Assembly: GCA_029990175.1 (NCBI GenBank)
Contig: JARKIP010000042.1
Location: 4,030,001 to 4,094,000 of the forward strand
DNA: 64,000 nt
Source: Petunia secreta
Lineage: Eukaryota; Streptophyta; Magnoliopsida; Solanales; Solanaceae
Reading direction: 5' to 3'
The notes under the pieces are model-generated. The model had not been told where the DNA came from. It searched no databases and saw only the letters and a list, made by a program, of their open reading frames with translations. The position numbers and the translations under genes were made by a program. Position 1 is the first letter of the stretch, and each line of letters opens with the position of its first letter. Positions 21,438 to 31,044 of this stretch are shown piece after piece.

Positions 21438-22873
21438 TAGGGGTGGGCATAAAATCAGAAAAACCGAAATACCGAACCGAACCGAATTAGTTCGGTTTTT
21501 TCGGTTCGGTACTTCGGTTTTTCGGTTCGGGTTCGGTCTTAGAAATTTTGAAATTTCGATTTTCGATTCGGTCTTCGATTTCGGGCAACCCAAAACTTCG
21601 GGTCCCGAAAAACCCGAAATTTTAAACCTTCACCCTGAAATGTAAAATCCAAAAATTACCCAAAGGCCAAAAGGCCCAAAACTCAAATAAGTGTAAACTC
21701 AAATTACATTTTGACTTTACACTTACAGTACCCTAGTCCCTAGTTGGCAGCCGCAATTGCAAATAACACAAACAGAGAAAAGTGAAAACTGAGATTGAAT
21801 TGAATGCAAAACTCGCAAGTCGCAACTGAGAACTGAAGAGCTAAACACATAAATTCCAATCGGCCGATCCCGATCCCGCAACTCGCAAGGTTAGTTTCCA
21901 TATCTTGATCCCGATCAGTTTCTGATGTTCCCATTTCTGATCCCGATCCCGCAACTCGCAAGTCGTAAGGAGTTGGTCAATTTATTATTTGACATCTTAT
22001 TGATTCATCTCTTCCAATTCAACCAAAAATCGAAGTAGAAATGGAGTATTGCTACTCTTGTGATCAACATTAAGAAAATATAAAACGAGAATTTTTAGAT
22101 TGTTAGTGGTCATATCTTCACCTAAAATAAAGAAGAATTTTGAGAAGTTTATCTTGTTCGGGTGTGGCTTGTAGTAATAAGATATTTCAAAAGATATATC
22201 AAACCAACAACAAGAAAGCACTGTAATAGAAAAGGACAGACATAAAAAAATGATAAACAAATATGATGAAATAATAAATTATCGTAAGCTGGGAGTCTAT
22301 TTTGTTGAATATTCTTCGGCCTAAACTTTTAATAGTCAGTCCTGTATTTTAAATTCTTTGTTCATTTTCGGTGTGTTGTCAAATAGTTAAGAATTAAGAT
22401 GGTAAATTCAGCTTACTGCATTTTAGGGGCTTTTTTCATGCTGAAACGCAGCTGTTTCACTGCTGTTTTTGTGCTGTAATGTTACTGCATTTTAGGGGCT
22501 GTTTTGCTGCTATTTTACTGCTGTTCTGGGGCTGTTTCGCAGCTGTTTTCATGCTGAAACGCAGCTGTTTCACTGCTGTTTTTGTGCTGTAATGTTACTG
22601 CATTTTAGGGGCTGTTTCGATGCTATTTTGCTTCTATTTTAATGCTGTTTTGGGGCTGATTTTCTGGTGCAAATATGCTGATTTTTTTTAAAACTATAAA
22701 CTTTGGTTTAAACCGAAACACCGATGCACCGAACCGAAGTACCGAACTAAAAAACCGAACCGAACCGAAGTATAAAAATTACGGACTTTTCTACACTTCA
22801 AACCGAACCGAAAACCGAAGTAACGGACTCCTACTTCTAAAAACCGAACCGAAGAACCGAACGCCCACCCCTA
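21438..22873. mobile_element. Non-autonomous hAT element (1436 bp)
   Basis: Starts TAGGGGTGGGC and ends GCCCACCCCTA, a perfect 11-bp inverted repeat, with identical 8-bp flanks. Both subterminal regions are packed with CGGTTCGGTTTT motifs and their complement AAACCGAACCGAA, probable transposase-binding repeats. No transposase domain is seen. The interior holds a CTG-rich duplication at 22416-22620. Confidence 0.93.
22416..22620 (+). repeat. CTG-rich duplication inside the hAT element, 113-bp spacing
   Basis: ATGCTGAAACGCAGCTGTTT at 22438 recurs at 22551. Each copy continues with CACTGCTG...GTGCTGTAATG. Shorter TTTNCTGCT words fill the gaps. Confidence 0.8.
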
Positions 22874-22881
22874 GCATGAAG
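22874..22881. repeat. Target-site duplication GCATGAAG (right)
   Basis: Partner of 21430-21437. Confidence 0.9.
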
Positions 22882-23555
22882 ATGTGAGCTTCTCTTTTTT
22901 TTTTTTTTTTAATAAATAATTTGGTCTTAATGGGTGGTAACTATAATAGGTGTTAGTCGGTATCTTCATTTGAAAAATTTATATGTATGTTAGCAAACTT
23001 TTCAATAATTTTCATGAATTTTCTAAATTTATATCTTGTGTTACCTTCTTTCTTTTTTATTTATGCTTCTTTAATTATTATTTTTAACTAAATTAATTTA
23101 TAAATTATTAAAACTAATGATTCATGGGGCTTTCGCCTGTAAAACTCTCGCCCTTCACCCGTGAAAACACTTCCAGTGAGGAGTACTATTAAAACTTATA
23201 AAAGATCAAATCGTAATTCAATAGATGGAAAGACCAAAAGTACAGAAAATTGAAATCATACCTAGTGTGGGATAGGCTTCCATAAGTATCAGTAGACAAT
23301 AAGTATTGTCCAAATGTTTGGACTTGGACAAAGCGAGTCCTGGGGAAAGCCCAAACACGTATCAGTCTTACTCAGCCCATAAGAAAATCATTTCTGTAAA
23401 AATACATACGCTGGAATGTCGATTGAAGGCTGAAAGCCTGAAAATTTCATGGCATACTCTTTCAGTCAAAATTCAAAGTTAACCAACTAAGTTTCTAATA
23501 GACATTAGACACCTAAAGGTTCGAATGGCGTCATTGCGTGTGAAGTTAGTGTAAA

Positions 23556-24576
23556 TAGGGTGTCAACGATTCAGCTCGGTCGGTTTTTTCATAAAATTTA
23601 TACCATATCAATTTTTCGGTTACTCTATTTTGCATAACCAAAATAAGACTTTTCAAAGTCGTCCCATTCATGTCGGCTTTCCTTCGGTTTCGGTTCGGTT
23701 CGGTAATTTTTTTAGAACTCTGTGGTAGAGTCGTACCATTATTAGAATGTGTCATTTTTATGTAAAATACCTATAAATCTAATATAGCACATAAAGTATG
23801 ATTTAAGTTAATATTTGAATAATAATGACTCTTAATGGTCATTACTAAAATTTAAGTACTCGACATATTTTTGTTCTCCAGTATCGAGCGACAAGTGATT
23901 GTCACTCTCTATTCAGTAGATAATAGAACAGGATACCATTTACATGATTTTTTGGTAAAATTTATTTATAAGACAATTAATCAAAAGAATAGTATTCTAT
24001 AGTGATATTATAAAATCAATGAAGTAAAGACAAAAGAAATCTAAATAACACAAGTTGACAGATATTGATTAAATATAACTCAAGAACTAGAATAATAAAA
24101 GATTAAGTATATGCTAAGAGAAATTTAAACGAGTAGAAAAATATTTGATATCTTGGTCGCTTAGTAGCTAGTTTGATATGTGCTCAAGTTTATTAGTTGT
24201 ACCATTCGATTTAGTTTCAACAGGATTATACGAGTGCGGATGAGTTTGGTAGTTTGCACATTCGGTGCCAATTAGTATATTCAACGTTGTGTTTCGAATC
24301 ACATCAAGGTCCAAGACCTCAACTAAGAAGGTTTGCTTATATTTATTTTTCGACTTAACACATAAAGCATTGATATATTGCGTATGTAAATATATTCGGT
24401 TCGGTTCGGTATTTTTTCATTTTTTTATTTAATAAGAAAAACCTACCATAATTATTCGGTACGGTTAGGGAGTTATATTCAAACCACCGGTTTTGCTAAA
24501 AATAACCTAAGAATCGGCTCGATTCGGTACGGTTTGATCAGTTAGGTCGGTTTTTCGAAAACCATTAACACCCCTA
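23556..24576. mobile_element. Possible second hAT-like element
   Basis: Left TAGGGTGTCAACGATT and the complement of the right end, TAGGGGTGTTAATGGTT, are similar inverted ends. CGGTTCGGTTCGG repeats sit just inside both ends, as in the hAT element at 21438. The flanking 8-mers (AGTGTAAA and AATAAATA) do not match well, so it is old or misbounded. Confidence 0.45.
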
Positions 24577-24862
24577 AATAAATAATAAGAGCATGAAATT
24601 CCTATAGATAGGCATATAGGAGTGAAAGGGATTATCAAATCCAAAACCTTAGACAATGAGTTGGAGTAGAGTAAAACCTTCATAGTAAAACCCTTTTAGA
24701 TATAACTTTATGATTAGACAAAATATTTAATACGGTATTTTTTTAACACCCTTTCAAGGGTTTACGTGCATCGAAAACTTTTTATTTGGTTTTAACTTTT
24801 TAATATATCTGTTTATAGGTTTATTTTTGAGAAGTTAAGATGACTCAACTATCTGAAAAATG

Positions 24863-24948
24863 ATATGTCTTACAAAAACCTTTATAAGGGTAGTCTCCAA
24901 TGAAAAGTGATATGTCTTACAAAAACCTTCATAAGGGTAGTCTCCAAG
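24863..24948 (+). repeat. 46-bp direct duplication
   Basis: TGATATGTCTTACAAAAACC at 24863 recurs at 24908. The copies differ by single bases. Confidence 0.8.
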
Positions 24949-24960
24949 TTTTGGCCCTAC

Positions 24961-25200
24961 TAAGAGGGTGTTCAAATTGACTTATTTTAAGTGCTTTTTA
25001 TCCAAAATAATTTTTAAGCTTATTTTCAAGTTTTGAAGGCGTTTGGTAAAGATGAAAAATGCTTTAAGCTCTTATTTTTAAGGTAAAAAAGTACCAAAAT
25101 AAGTTAAAAGCTAAAAGTTAAAAGCTCGGAATTTCCAACTTATGCATTTAACTTTTAGCTTATAAGTTACTTTATAAAAGCCAATCCAAACACCTTCTAA
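24961..25200. mobile_element. Tourist-like MITE with TAA duplications
   Basis: The element proper is 24964-25197. Its ends, GAGGGTGTTCAAATTGAC and the complement GAAGGTGTTTGGATTGGC, are imperfect inverted repeats. TAA flanks both ends (24961-24963, 25198-25200), as for PIF/Harbinger insertions. The interior is rich in AAGCTTAT/ATAAGCT-like inverted words and has no coding capacity. Confidence 0.8.
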
Positions 25201-25516
25201 ATAAAGTCTTGTAAAAACTGCTTTTGGTGCCTATTGGGCGTCAGATTTACGTTTCAATGATATGTGCTGTTCAATAGGCATACGTTTAATCAGTTGAAAC
25301 CCTATTCAATGAACAACACTATATTATCTTCGCTACTTTTTACTGATGAAACGTTTTGAATTCCACTATCATAGAAAAAATCGAAAAAGTAGAACTTATG
25401 CCCAACTAACAATAAATACTACAGTATAATTTTAGACTCTGTATAGTGGGGCCAAAAATTTCAAGACCAACCCTAGGGATGTCATTTTTCTGCAATTTTC
25501 ACTTAAAAGCGAGTTG
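25201..25516. other. No gene seen
   Basis: Unassigned AT-rich spacer between the Tourist-like MITE and the left end of MULE A. Confidence 0.5.
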
Positions 25517-25689
25517 CAAAAAATTTCACCTAGTACCCTCAATAAGAGGTGGTCTTACCTAATTGCACCCACTTAGAAATGTTTATAACTAAATGCCCTC
25601 CACCTCATAACCCCCCGTGAAAGTACTATTTTGCCCCCGACTAACATAATTCACGTTTCTCTGTTTAACATAGCCTCCCTGAAAGGGTT

Positions 25690-25690
<1 letters not shown>

Positions 25691-25735
<45 letters not shown>
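25691..25735 (+). repeat. CT microsatellite
   Basis: About 22 uninterrupted CT units just inside the left end of MULE A. A GA-rich stretch occupies the mirror position in MULE B (about 36085-36140). Confidence 0.95.
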
Positions 25736-25736
<1 letters not shown>

Positions 25737-26029
25737 ACGTTCCTGATCTGTTTCCCTTCTTTCTTCATTTTGTGCTGGAGATTTAGGGTTCGTATTCTCT
25801 GTTTTCCTGTGTTTGTTGTATTATTTTTTACTTAAATTATTATTTTTACTAAGCCTAATCATTTATCTGCAAATTTTTCCACCTGCAATTTTATTTGTAT
25901 ACTTATTGTGGGTGTTTATATATTTATTTGTCAGTTATTTCCATTTTGATTTATGTTTGAGGTTTTTGTAGATTCTTTTGGTTGTGTTTGATTCCGGTCA
26001 TTTGAAGCTTCAAATTTCATATAACGCAC

Positions 26030-26250
26030 AGTCTTGGCTATTGCTAAGAGTTGTATAGACTTTTTCTAAATTGGTTATTGCAATAGAGTTTAAAGTATTG
26101 GCAATAGCCAATACTCTAGAGATTTTTCAGTGTAAGGTCCCATTTTCAGCAGATCGTAAAGTCTTGGCTATTTCCAATAGTTGAATAGATTTTTTCTAAA
26201 TTGGTTATTGCAATAGAGTTTAAAGTCTTGGCTATTACCAATATGTTTAG
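26030..26250 (+). repeat. Tandem duplication, about 129-bp unit
   Basis: GTCTTGGCTATT at 26031 recurs near 26160. Each copy contains TTGGTTATTGCAATAGAGTT. It is related to the longer arrays at 28020 and 34735. Confidence 0.75.
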
Positions 26251-26379
26251 ATATTTTTCAGTGTATGTGTTCCCTTTGCACCAGAACTGAAAGTCTTTGG
26301 CTCGTTCTTGTTCATACTTTGAATTTTCTGATTGCCTCCTTTTAATATTTATTTTTGACTTCATTTTATTCCTGTTTAG

Positions 26380-26990
26380 TGTCTGGATTCCAAGGTCGAC
26401 TCGGTCTTGGAGCATGTTGCTATGTTTAAGAAAGGTTTTGAAGGCGGTGTATACAAAAGGGATTCTGGGTGCATTGGAATTAATGAAAGTAATCTGGGAG
26501 TTGCAAAATTGATTTCATCCAGTGCTGGTATAAAAGGCTTTCAAGGAGAAGGTGCTGATGTTGTTGTAGAAACTGCTTCTCAGATTATTGCTAAACTGCA
26601 AAGTGGAGATATTCTTATCGTTTCCCAACCAGAAGATGTTGAAGTGCCGAGTGTCAAAGAAGTATGTTTGTATATGGTGTTTCTTTTATTGTTTGATTTA
26701 TTTGTTGTTATATGTTGTCAGTGTTGGTTTTTCATATTTTGCAGGTATGTGATATTGAGTGTTGTGATCAATATAATGTTCATATAGACTCTGTGGATGA
26801 TTTTATAAGTCAGCCAGTATCTTCTGATGAAGGTGGCAGGAAGAGGCAAAGATGTGATCTAGTTGATGAACTTCCAAATTTTCATTTGTTATCTCCATCG
26901 CAAGAAGATGGTGCATGTGATCTTTCTTGTAGTAGTCCAAATGATACTTTTAGTACTGCAAAAGAGTTTGAGAAATCCACTGAGAGTTAG
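26380..26990 (+). pseudogene. Captured gene fragment with an intact intron (Pack-MULE cargo)
   Basis: Two exons, 26380-26661 and 26745-26990, are separated by an 83-bp GT-AG intron (26662-26744) with phase 0 on both sides. The first exon is preceded by a good acceptor (CCTGTTTAG) and an in-frame stop within it, so it is an internal exon and the true start is missing. The second ends at a normal TAG followed by a 3' UTR-like AT-rich stretch. The protein part includes FKKGFEGGVYKRDSGCIGI, a Gly-Glu-Val-rich middle, a GGRKRQRCD basic motif that could be a nuclear signal, and an acidic Ser-rich tail. I do not recognise the family. Codon-like composition contrasts with the surrounding repeats. It may be element-encoded instead of captured. 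Confidence 0.5.
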
Positions 26991-27589
26991 AAACCATTTT
27001 TATAGGTTTGGTAGGAATTCTTAGTTGTTGACAATACTTTTGGGTCAAGTTAAATTGAACTGGTTACTGTAAAGTGTTGGCTATTTCCAAGAGTTTAGTC
27101 TACTGATAATATTTATTTTTATATTTTTTTTGGTTGTTATGTTTATGTAGACAAGTACACTTGGATGATTGATATTTTTGTTAATTTGAATATTTGGGTT
27201 GTTTCAATTGGATGAGTTTCAAGTGTTGGCAAGTGTTGCCTTTTGACAATACTCTTGCGTCAATATCAATTGAATTTATTTTTTGTATATGTGTAAAGTC
27301 TTGGCTATTGCCATGAGTTGAACGTATTGATAATATGAACTTTTCAATCATTGAAGTCTTTGTAATTGCCAATATTTTGTGCAAAAAGAAACCGAAGTTC
27401 TGAATAGGTTGAGTGAAGAGTCTTGGCTATTGCCAATACTTCAGGTATATCTTTCATCGCACATTTTTATTTTTTAAAAATATTTATTATTTGTGACGTT
27501 AATATTTGAAAATATGATAAATAAATGTTATTGGCAAGATTGTTTTAATTCTATAGCTTTATTAGTTTTGCTTATTATTACTTTAAAAA

Positions 27590-27922
27590 TTATAAAGGTT
27601 GTGGTATTTCAGTCCTTTTAATTACTTCTACTATGAAGCAGGATTTTCTGAAATTCTCATCATTTTTCAGCAGAAACATGCAAGTCGTAAGTTCTTGATC
27701 ATTTGTTACCATCATTTCTCTGCACCTTTCGATATTTGTGTCAAACCTTATCTTTACTTCAGTTTCAGCAGTGTTGATGGTTAGAGCATTACGAATTTCT
27801 TTTCTAAATACGTGGTAGCTTATACCGTCTTCAACAAGTATCAACTTTATATCATGGTTGATGTACTTGCTGTTTGCATCCCAATTTCCATTATAAGCTA
27901 TATAAATGCAGTGAGTCGCCAT
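27590..27922 (-). pseudogene. mudrA-type transposase, N-terminal fragment
   Basis: The likely start is ATG at 27922 (MATHCIYIAYNGNWD). The about 110-residue frame has the layout of the N-terminal PB1-like domain found before the MuDR and catalytic domains in many plant MULE transposases: an opening with a Gly-x-Trp, an ISYHVFRKEI helix, a VKIRF strand and a NDQELTTCMFLL segment. A stop at 27590 follows and no DDE transposase or zinc finger is present, so no active protein can be made. It is on the strand opposite to the gene fragment at 26380. Confidence 0.55.
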
Positions 27923-28019
27923 AGTGGTAATCCTGCACATAATCAAGACAAATAATATGCTTTCATAGAAGCAGGATCATCGCTAAAAGTGTTGCCCTTT
28001 TCTGCGCTTAAGGTCTTGC

Positions 28020-28399
28020 AAAAAAAAGTCTCTCTTAGGTGCCTAGTGCACCAGAGCTGCAACTCTTGGAAATAGCCAAAACTTGGAGAGACTTTGTCTG
28101 CAAGCCCTCCATAGTAACAGTCTTTAAGTGTTGACAATAGGCAAGAAGTCTCTTCTAGGTGCCTATTGCACCAGAGCTGCAACTCTTGGCAATAGCCAAG
28201 ACTTGCAGATATTTTCTGTGCATGCCCCTCATAGCAACAGTCTGAAAGTCTTGGCAATAGCCAAGAAGTTTCTCCTAGGTGCTTATTCCACCAGAGTTGC
28301 AATTTTTGGCAATAGCTAAGACACGCAGAGACTTTGTCTGCAAGTTCCCCATAGCAATAGGTCTGAAAGTCTTGGCAATAGCCAAGAAGTCTCTGCTTT
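28020..28399 (+). repeat. MULE A subterminal tandem array, about 120-bp unit (left of CACTA)
   Basis: Units contain GGTGCCTATTGCACCAGAGC, then CTTGGCAATAGCCAAG, then CTTGCAGAGACTTTGTCTGC. Starts are near 28028, 28148 and 28264, with a fourth cut by the CACTA insertion at 28400. The array continues at 33681 after the CACTA. Each unit contains self-complementary words. Confidence 0.8.
28397..28399. repeat. CACTA target duplication TTT (left)
   Basis: TTT at 28397-28399 and at 33678-33680, matching the 3-bp duplication of CACTA elements. Confidence 0.75.
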
Positions 28400-28429
28400 C
28401 ACTACAAAAAACACTGCTTTTACCGACAG

Positions 28430-28935
28430 ACGTTTTCCGTCGCTAAAAGGCTTATATCCGTCGCTAAAAGGCTTAACGACGGTTTTAGCGACAAATAGTC
28501 GACCGTTGCAGAATCGCTCGTAGCTAGCCGTTTAATGACATAAAATGAGATCTGTAGCAACAAATAGTGACACATTAGCGACAACAAAATCTGTCACCAT
28601 TTTAGCTACAAATTTTATCTGTCGTTATTATTGTCACTAAATACATTAGTAATTCTGTCGTTTGAAATAATTAGCTACAGAAAATCTATATCTACTGCTG
28701 TCGCTAGTTAAGTTGAAAGTCACTTCTCAAAATATTTTGCTGACGGAAATTATTTGTTGCAATCTGTCACAACATATTATTTATATTCTACTTCCAGCTA
28801 CAAAATACAACCGTTGCTACTTCTGTCGCCATATAAGAGTACTTTAGCGACAGAAATTATTGTAGCAATCTGTCGCATGATTTTATTTTATAATGATGCT
28901 TCTAGCTACAAAAAGTATCCCTCGCGATCTGTTGT
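28430..28935. repeat. CACTA left subterminal repeats
   Basis: Many copies of TCGCTAAA / TTTAGCGACA / CTGTCGC-like words in both orientations, the usual binding-site cluster for a CACTA transposase. Confidence 0.8.
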
Positions 28936-29163
28936 AACGTTTGTCATTTTTTATCTATTTATTTTGATAATTTAAATTAGACCTTTTAAAGTATAGTCCA
29001 TGCAAATAATTTAAACACTATAAAATTAAAAAAAACATTCATATAACTTAAAATTTTAAAAGGTCCAAAATAGAAATCCATATAAATATCATACTGTTAG
29101 TTTAGAAAATCCACAACACCAAAACAAAATCTAAAAATGAAAAACTAAAGCGAGCCTGATGAG

Positions 29164-29592
29164 TTAAGATTGATCATCTGAACCCGATGAATGGACACCA
29201 TCAATGTTTCCATCAGTAGGAGCATTAACCATAGGTGCTACGGATGAAGGAGAGTCGGCAACAATGTTTGATTGATTTGAGGATGAAGGAATCATTGCTC
29301 GTACGCATTCAATAAATAAAGGAAGCATGTGATCTGTAAGAGCAGGAATCAATCGTGTCATAAACTCATCCATATTCCCTATCGATGGTTGTTGAGCACT
29401 CGAAGGTGGTACTGATGATGTAGCATCAGATCCAAAAGCGGGACGAAGATGCGGCCCGTAGTAGTTTTGTGCTTCACACCCAAGACCATATACTCTTCTC
29501 TTCTTTTCCCCTCCCGCGGCTTGGTAATATACTTGACACTTATCAATATCAGATTAAGTTTGTGTTTGTTGTAATATTTCTTCATATCTCTC
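29164..29592 (-). pseudogene. Last exon of the CACTA En/Spm-family protein (transposase_24-like C-terminal part)
   Basis: The minus-strand acceptor TTATAG ends at 29593. The reading contains YYQAAGGEKKRRVYGLG, a block I recognise from plant En/Spm (Ptta-type) transposase proteins, followed by a Pro/Ser-rich tail ending at 29164. A TAA at 29554-29556 interrupts it early. It continues from the exon at 29688-29795. Confidence 0.65.
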
Positions 29593-29687
29593 CTATAAGA
29601 ATAATCACAATATGCATATAATTAACGACTTAAATAAAAATGGATGTCATATGTAAAGTCAATAAAATTATAGAATATTAGACTTAC

Positions 29688-29795
29688 ATGCACGATGCGA
29701 GATCGCTCACCAACAAAAGATTTTCCATCATAACCATGTGTATGAACGTGCAAATGTATCTCAGCAGGTGTGACATCTCTACCCCTGTCAATAAC
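29688..29795 (-). pseudogene. Middle exon of the CACTA En/Spm-family protein
   Basis: Bounded by a TATAG acceptor ending at 29796 and a GTAAGT donor at 29687. It reads EIHLHVHTHGYDGKSFVGER, matching the position and style of the conserved middle of Ptta/En-Spm proteins. Confidence 0.6.
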
Positions 29796-30451
29796 CTATA
29801 CCGAAAAAACATATAGGAACATAAGATTAGTAAAGTGTTCCTACTGTAATCTCTTTGTTTTCTATAACATGAGATTAACTATACACAACTGTAAGCTTTT
29901 TGCTTCCTGTAATAAAGTGCAGACTAAACAAAATGCAAGACTAAACTACAAAAGTTATGCATACACTACAATGCTAGAACTAACACTTTATGTTCAATTG
30001 CTGACACAAAGGTGCTTTGGGAAAAAGTGGATTCTTAATGAAAAAGCTACTAAGTTTCTGTTCATCCTGATGCAGCTAGCACAAAGACAGTGACAAAGCT
30101 GATGGTGCAGAAACTTCAACTTCCAATACTCAAGCCACTGAGGAGAAGGAAGCACAGAGTAAGGATCAGGCCAGCAAGTTCTCTGATGTTTTCTTTACTC
30201 TTTTCTTCTATTTAAAATTATTGCTTGATGATCAGGCCGGCAATTATCCAAACACATTTAATTCAAAGAGAGCAGGTCACAAAATTGATAATAGGTGCAA
30301 CAGCAAAATATTTTCATCACCAGAGACCTCACTAAATAGGGGACCATCATAGGCCAAGAGTATACTGCATTAGAACACTAATTACATCCCATATATCATC
30401 CAAATCTAAAGCAACAGTGATGGCACAAATTTTTTTTAATGATATACTTAC

Positions 30452-31044
30452 AAGCCTCTTGCGATGTTCCCCGATGGTGATAGAGCCGCCCGTGTGAGTC
30501 CCAAGTGCGACTTCATTCCCACCACAACGATTCCTTTGAGCCTTTTCCGACTTTTCGACACACTTAGGATCTTCCCAAAGTCTCAACCAAAGTTGGGTCC
30601 AGCTATATCCAAAACCATTTGCCGATATGGATTTTCATATCCAAATTCAGATTGAGAACCACCATTAAAATTACTACCGGAAGAAAGTGCACTAATCATA
30701 GCTTTTTCCCCTTGATACACCCAAACAAAATAATTCTCAACAAATGCCGATTGATAAAGGTGCAATCTAACAGTTTCAACATCCCAATATTTAATGTTCT
30801 TACAAATTTTACATGGACATCTAACATTGCAACCACTCATGCGATTTTGTTGGGAACATGCAAACTTGAGAAAGTTATCCGCACCGGTTATGAAATTAGA
30901 ATTATAACCCCCTCGGCCATCCAACCTCTCATACATCCAACCACGATCTAAATTCTCCATTTTCCTTAATATTGTAGAAATAGTAAAAATAATCAGTTTA
31001 TAAGTCACAAATGTTAAACACCTGAATAAAACTTCTGCTACCAC
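30452..31044 (-). pseudogene. Fused exon: TNP2 transposase-associated domain joined to an En/Spm (Ptta-type) domain
   Basis: The likely start is ATG at 30960 (MENLDRGWMYER). The first 125 or so residues match the transposase-associated domain at the N-terminus of CACTA TNP2 proteins: RGWMYERLDGRGG, FLKFACSQQ, and the Cys signature VRCPCKICKN, then WVYQGE. After AGPNFG, near 30587, the frame changes and the sequence reads WEDPKCVEKSEKAQRNR ... LGTHTGGSITIGEHRKR, the signature of the Ptta/En-Spm family, ending at a GTAAGT donor at 30451. All TNP2 catalytic sequence that normally follows AGPNFG is missing, so this is an internal-deletion fusion of two genes that are normally separate. Confidence 0.7.

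Larger units (their letters stand above)
21010..23190. mobile_element. Possible DNA transposon split by the hAT element
   Basis: Left end region AGTGTTTGCAAAGGCGA (about 21030) and the complement of the right end region (AGTGTTTTCACGGGTGAAGG, about 23180) are similar and inverted. Both are followed inward by unusually GC-rich, GGCGA-containing sequence in an AT-rich setting. Boundaries are uncertain and no duplication was confirmed. Confidence 0.3.
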
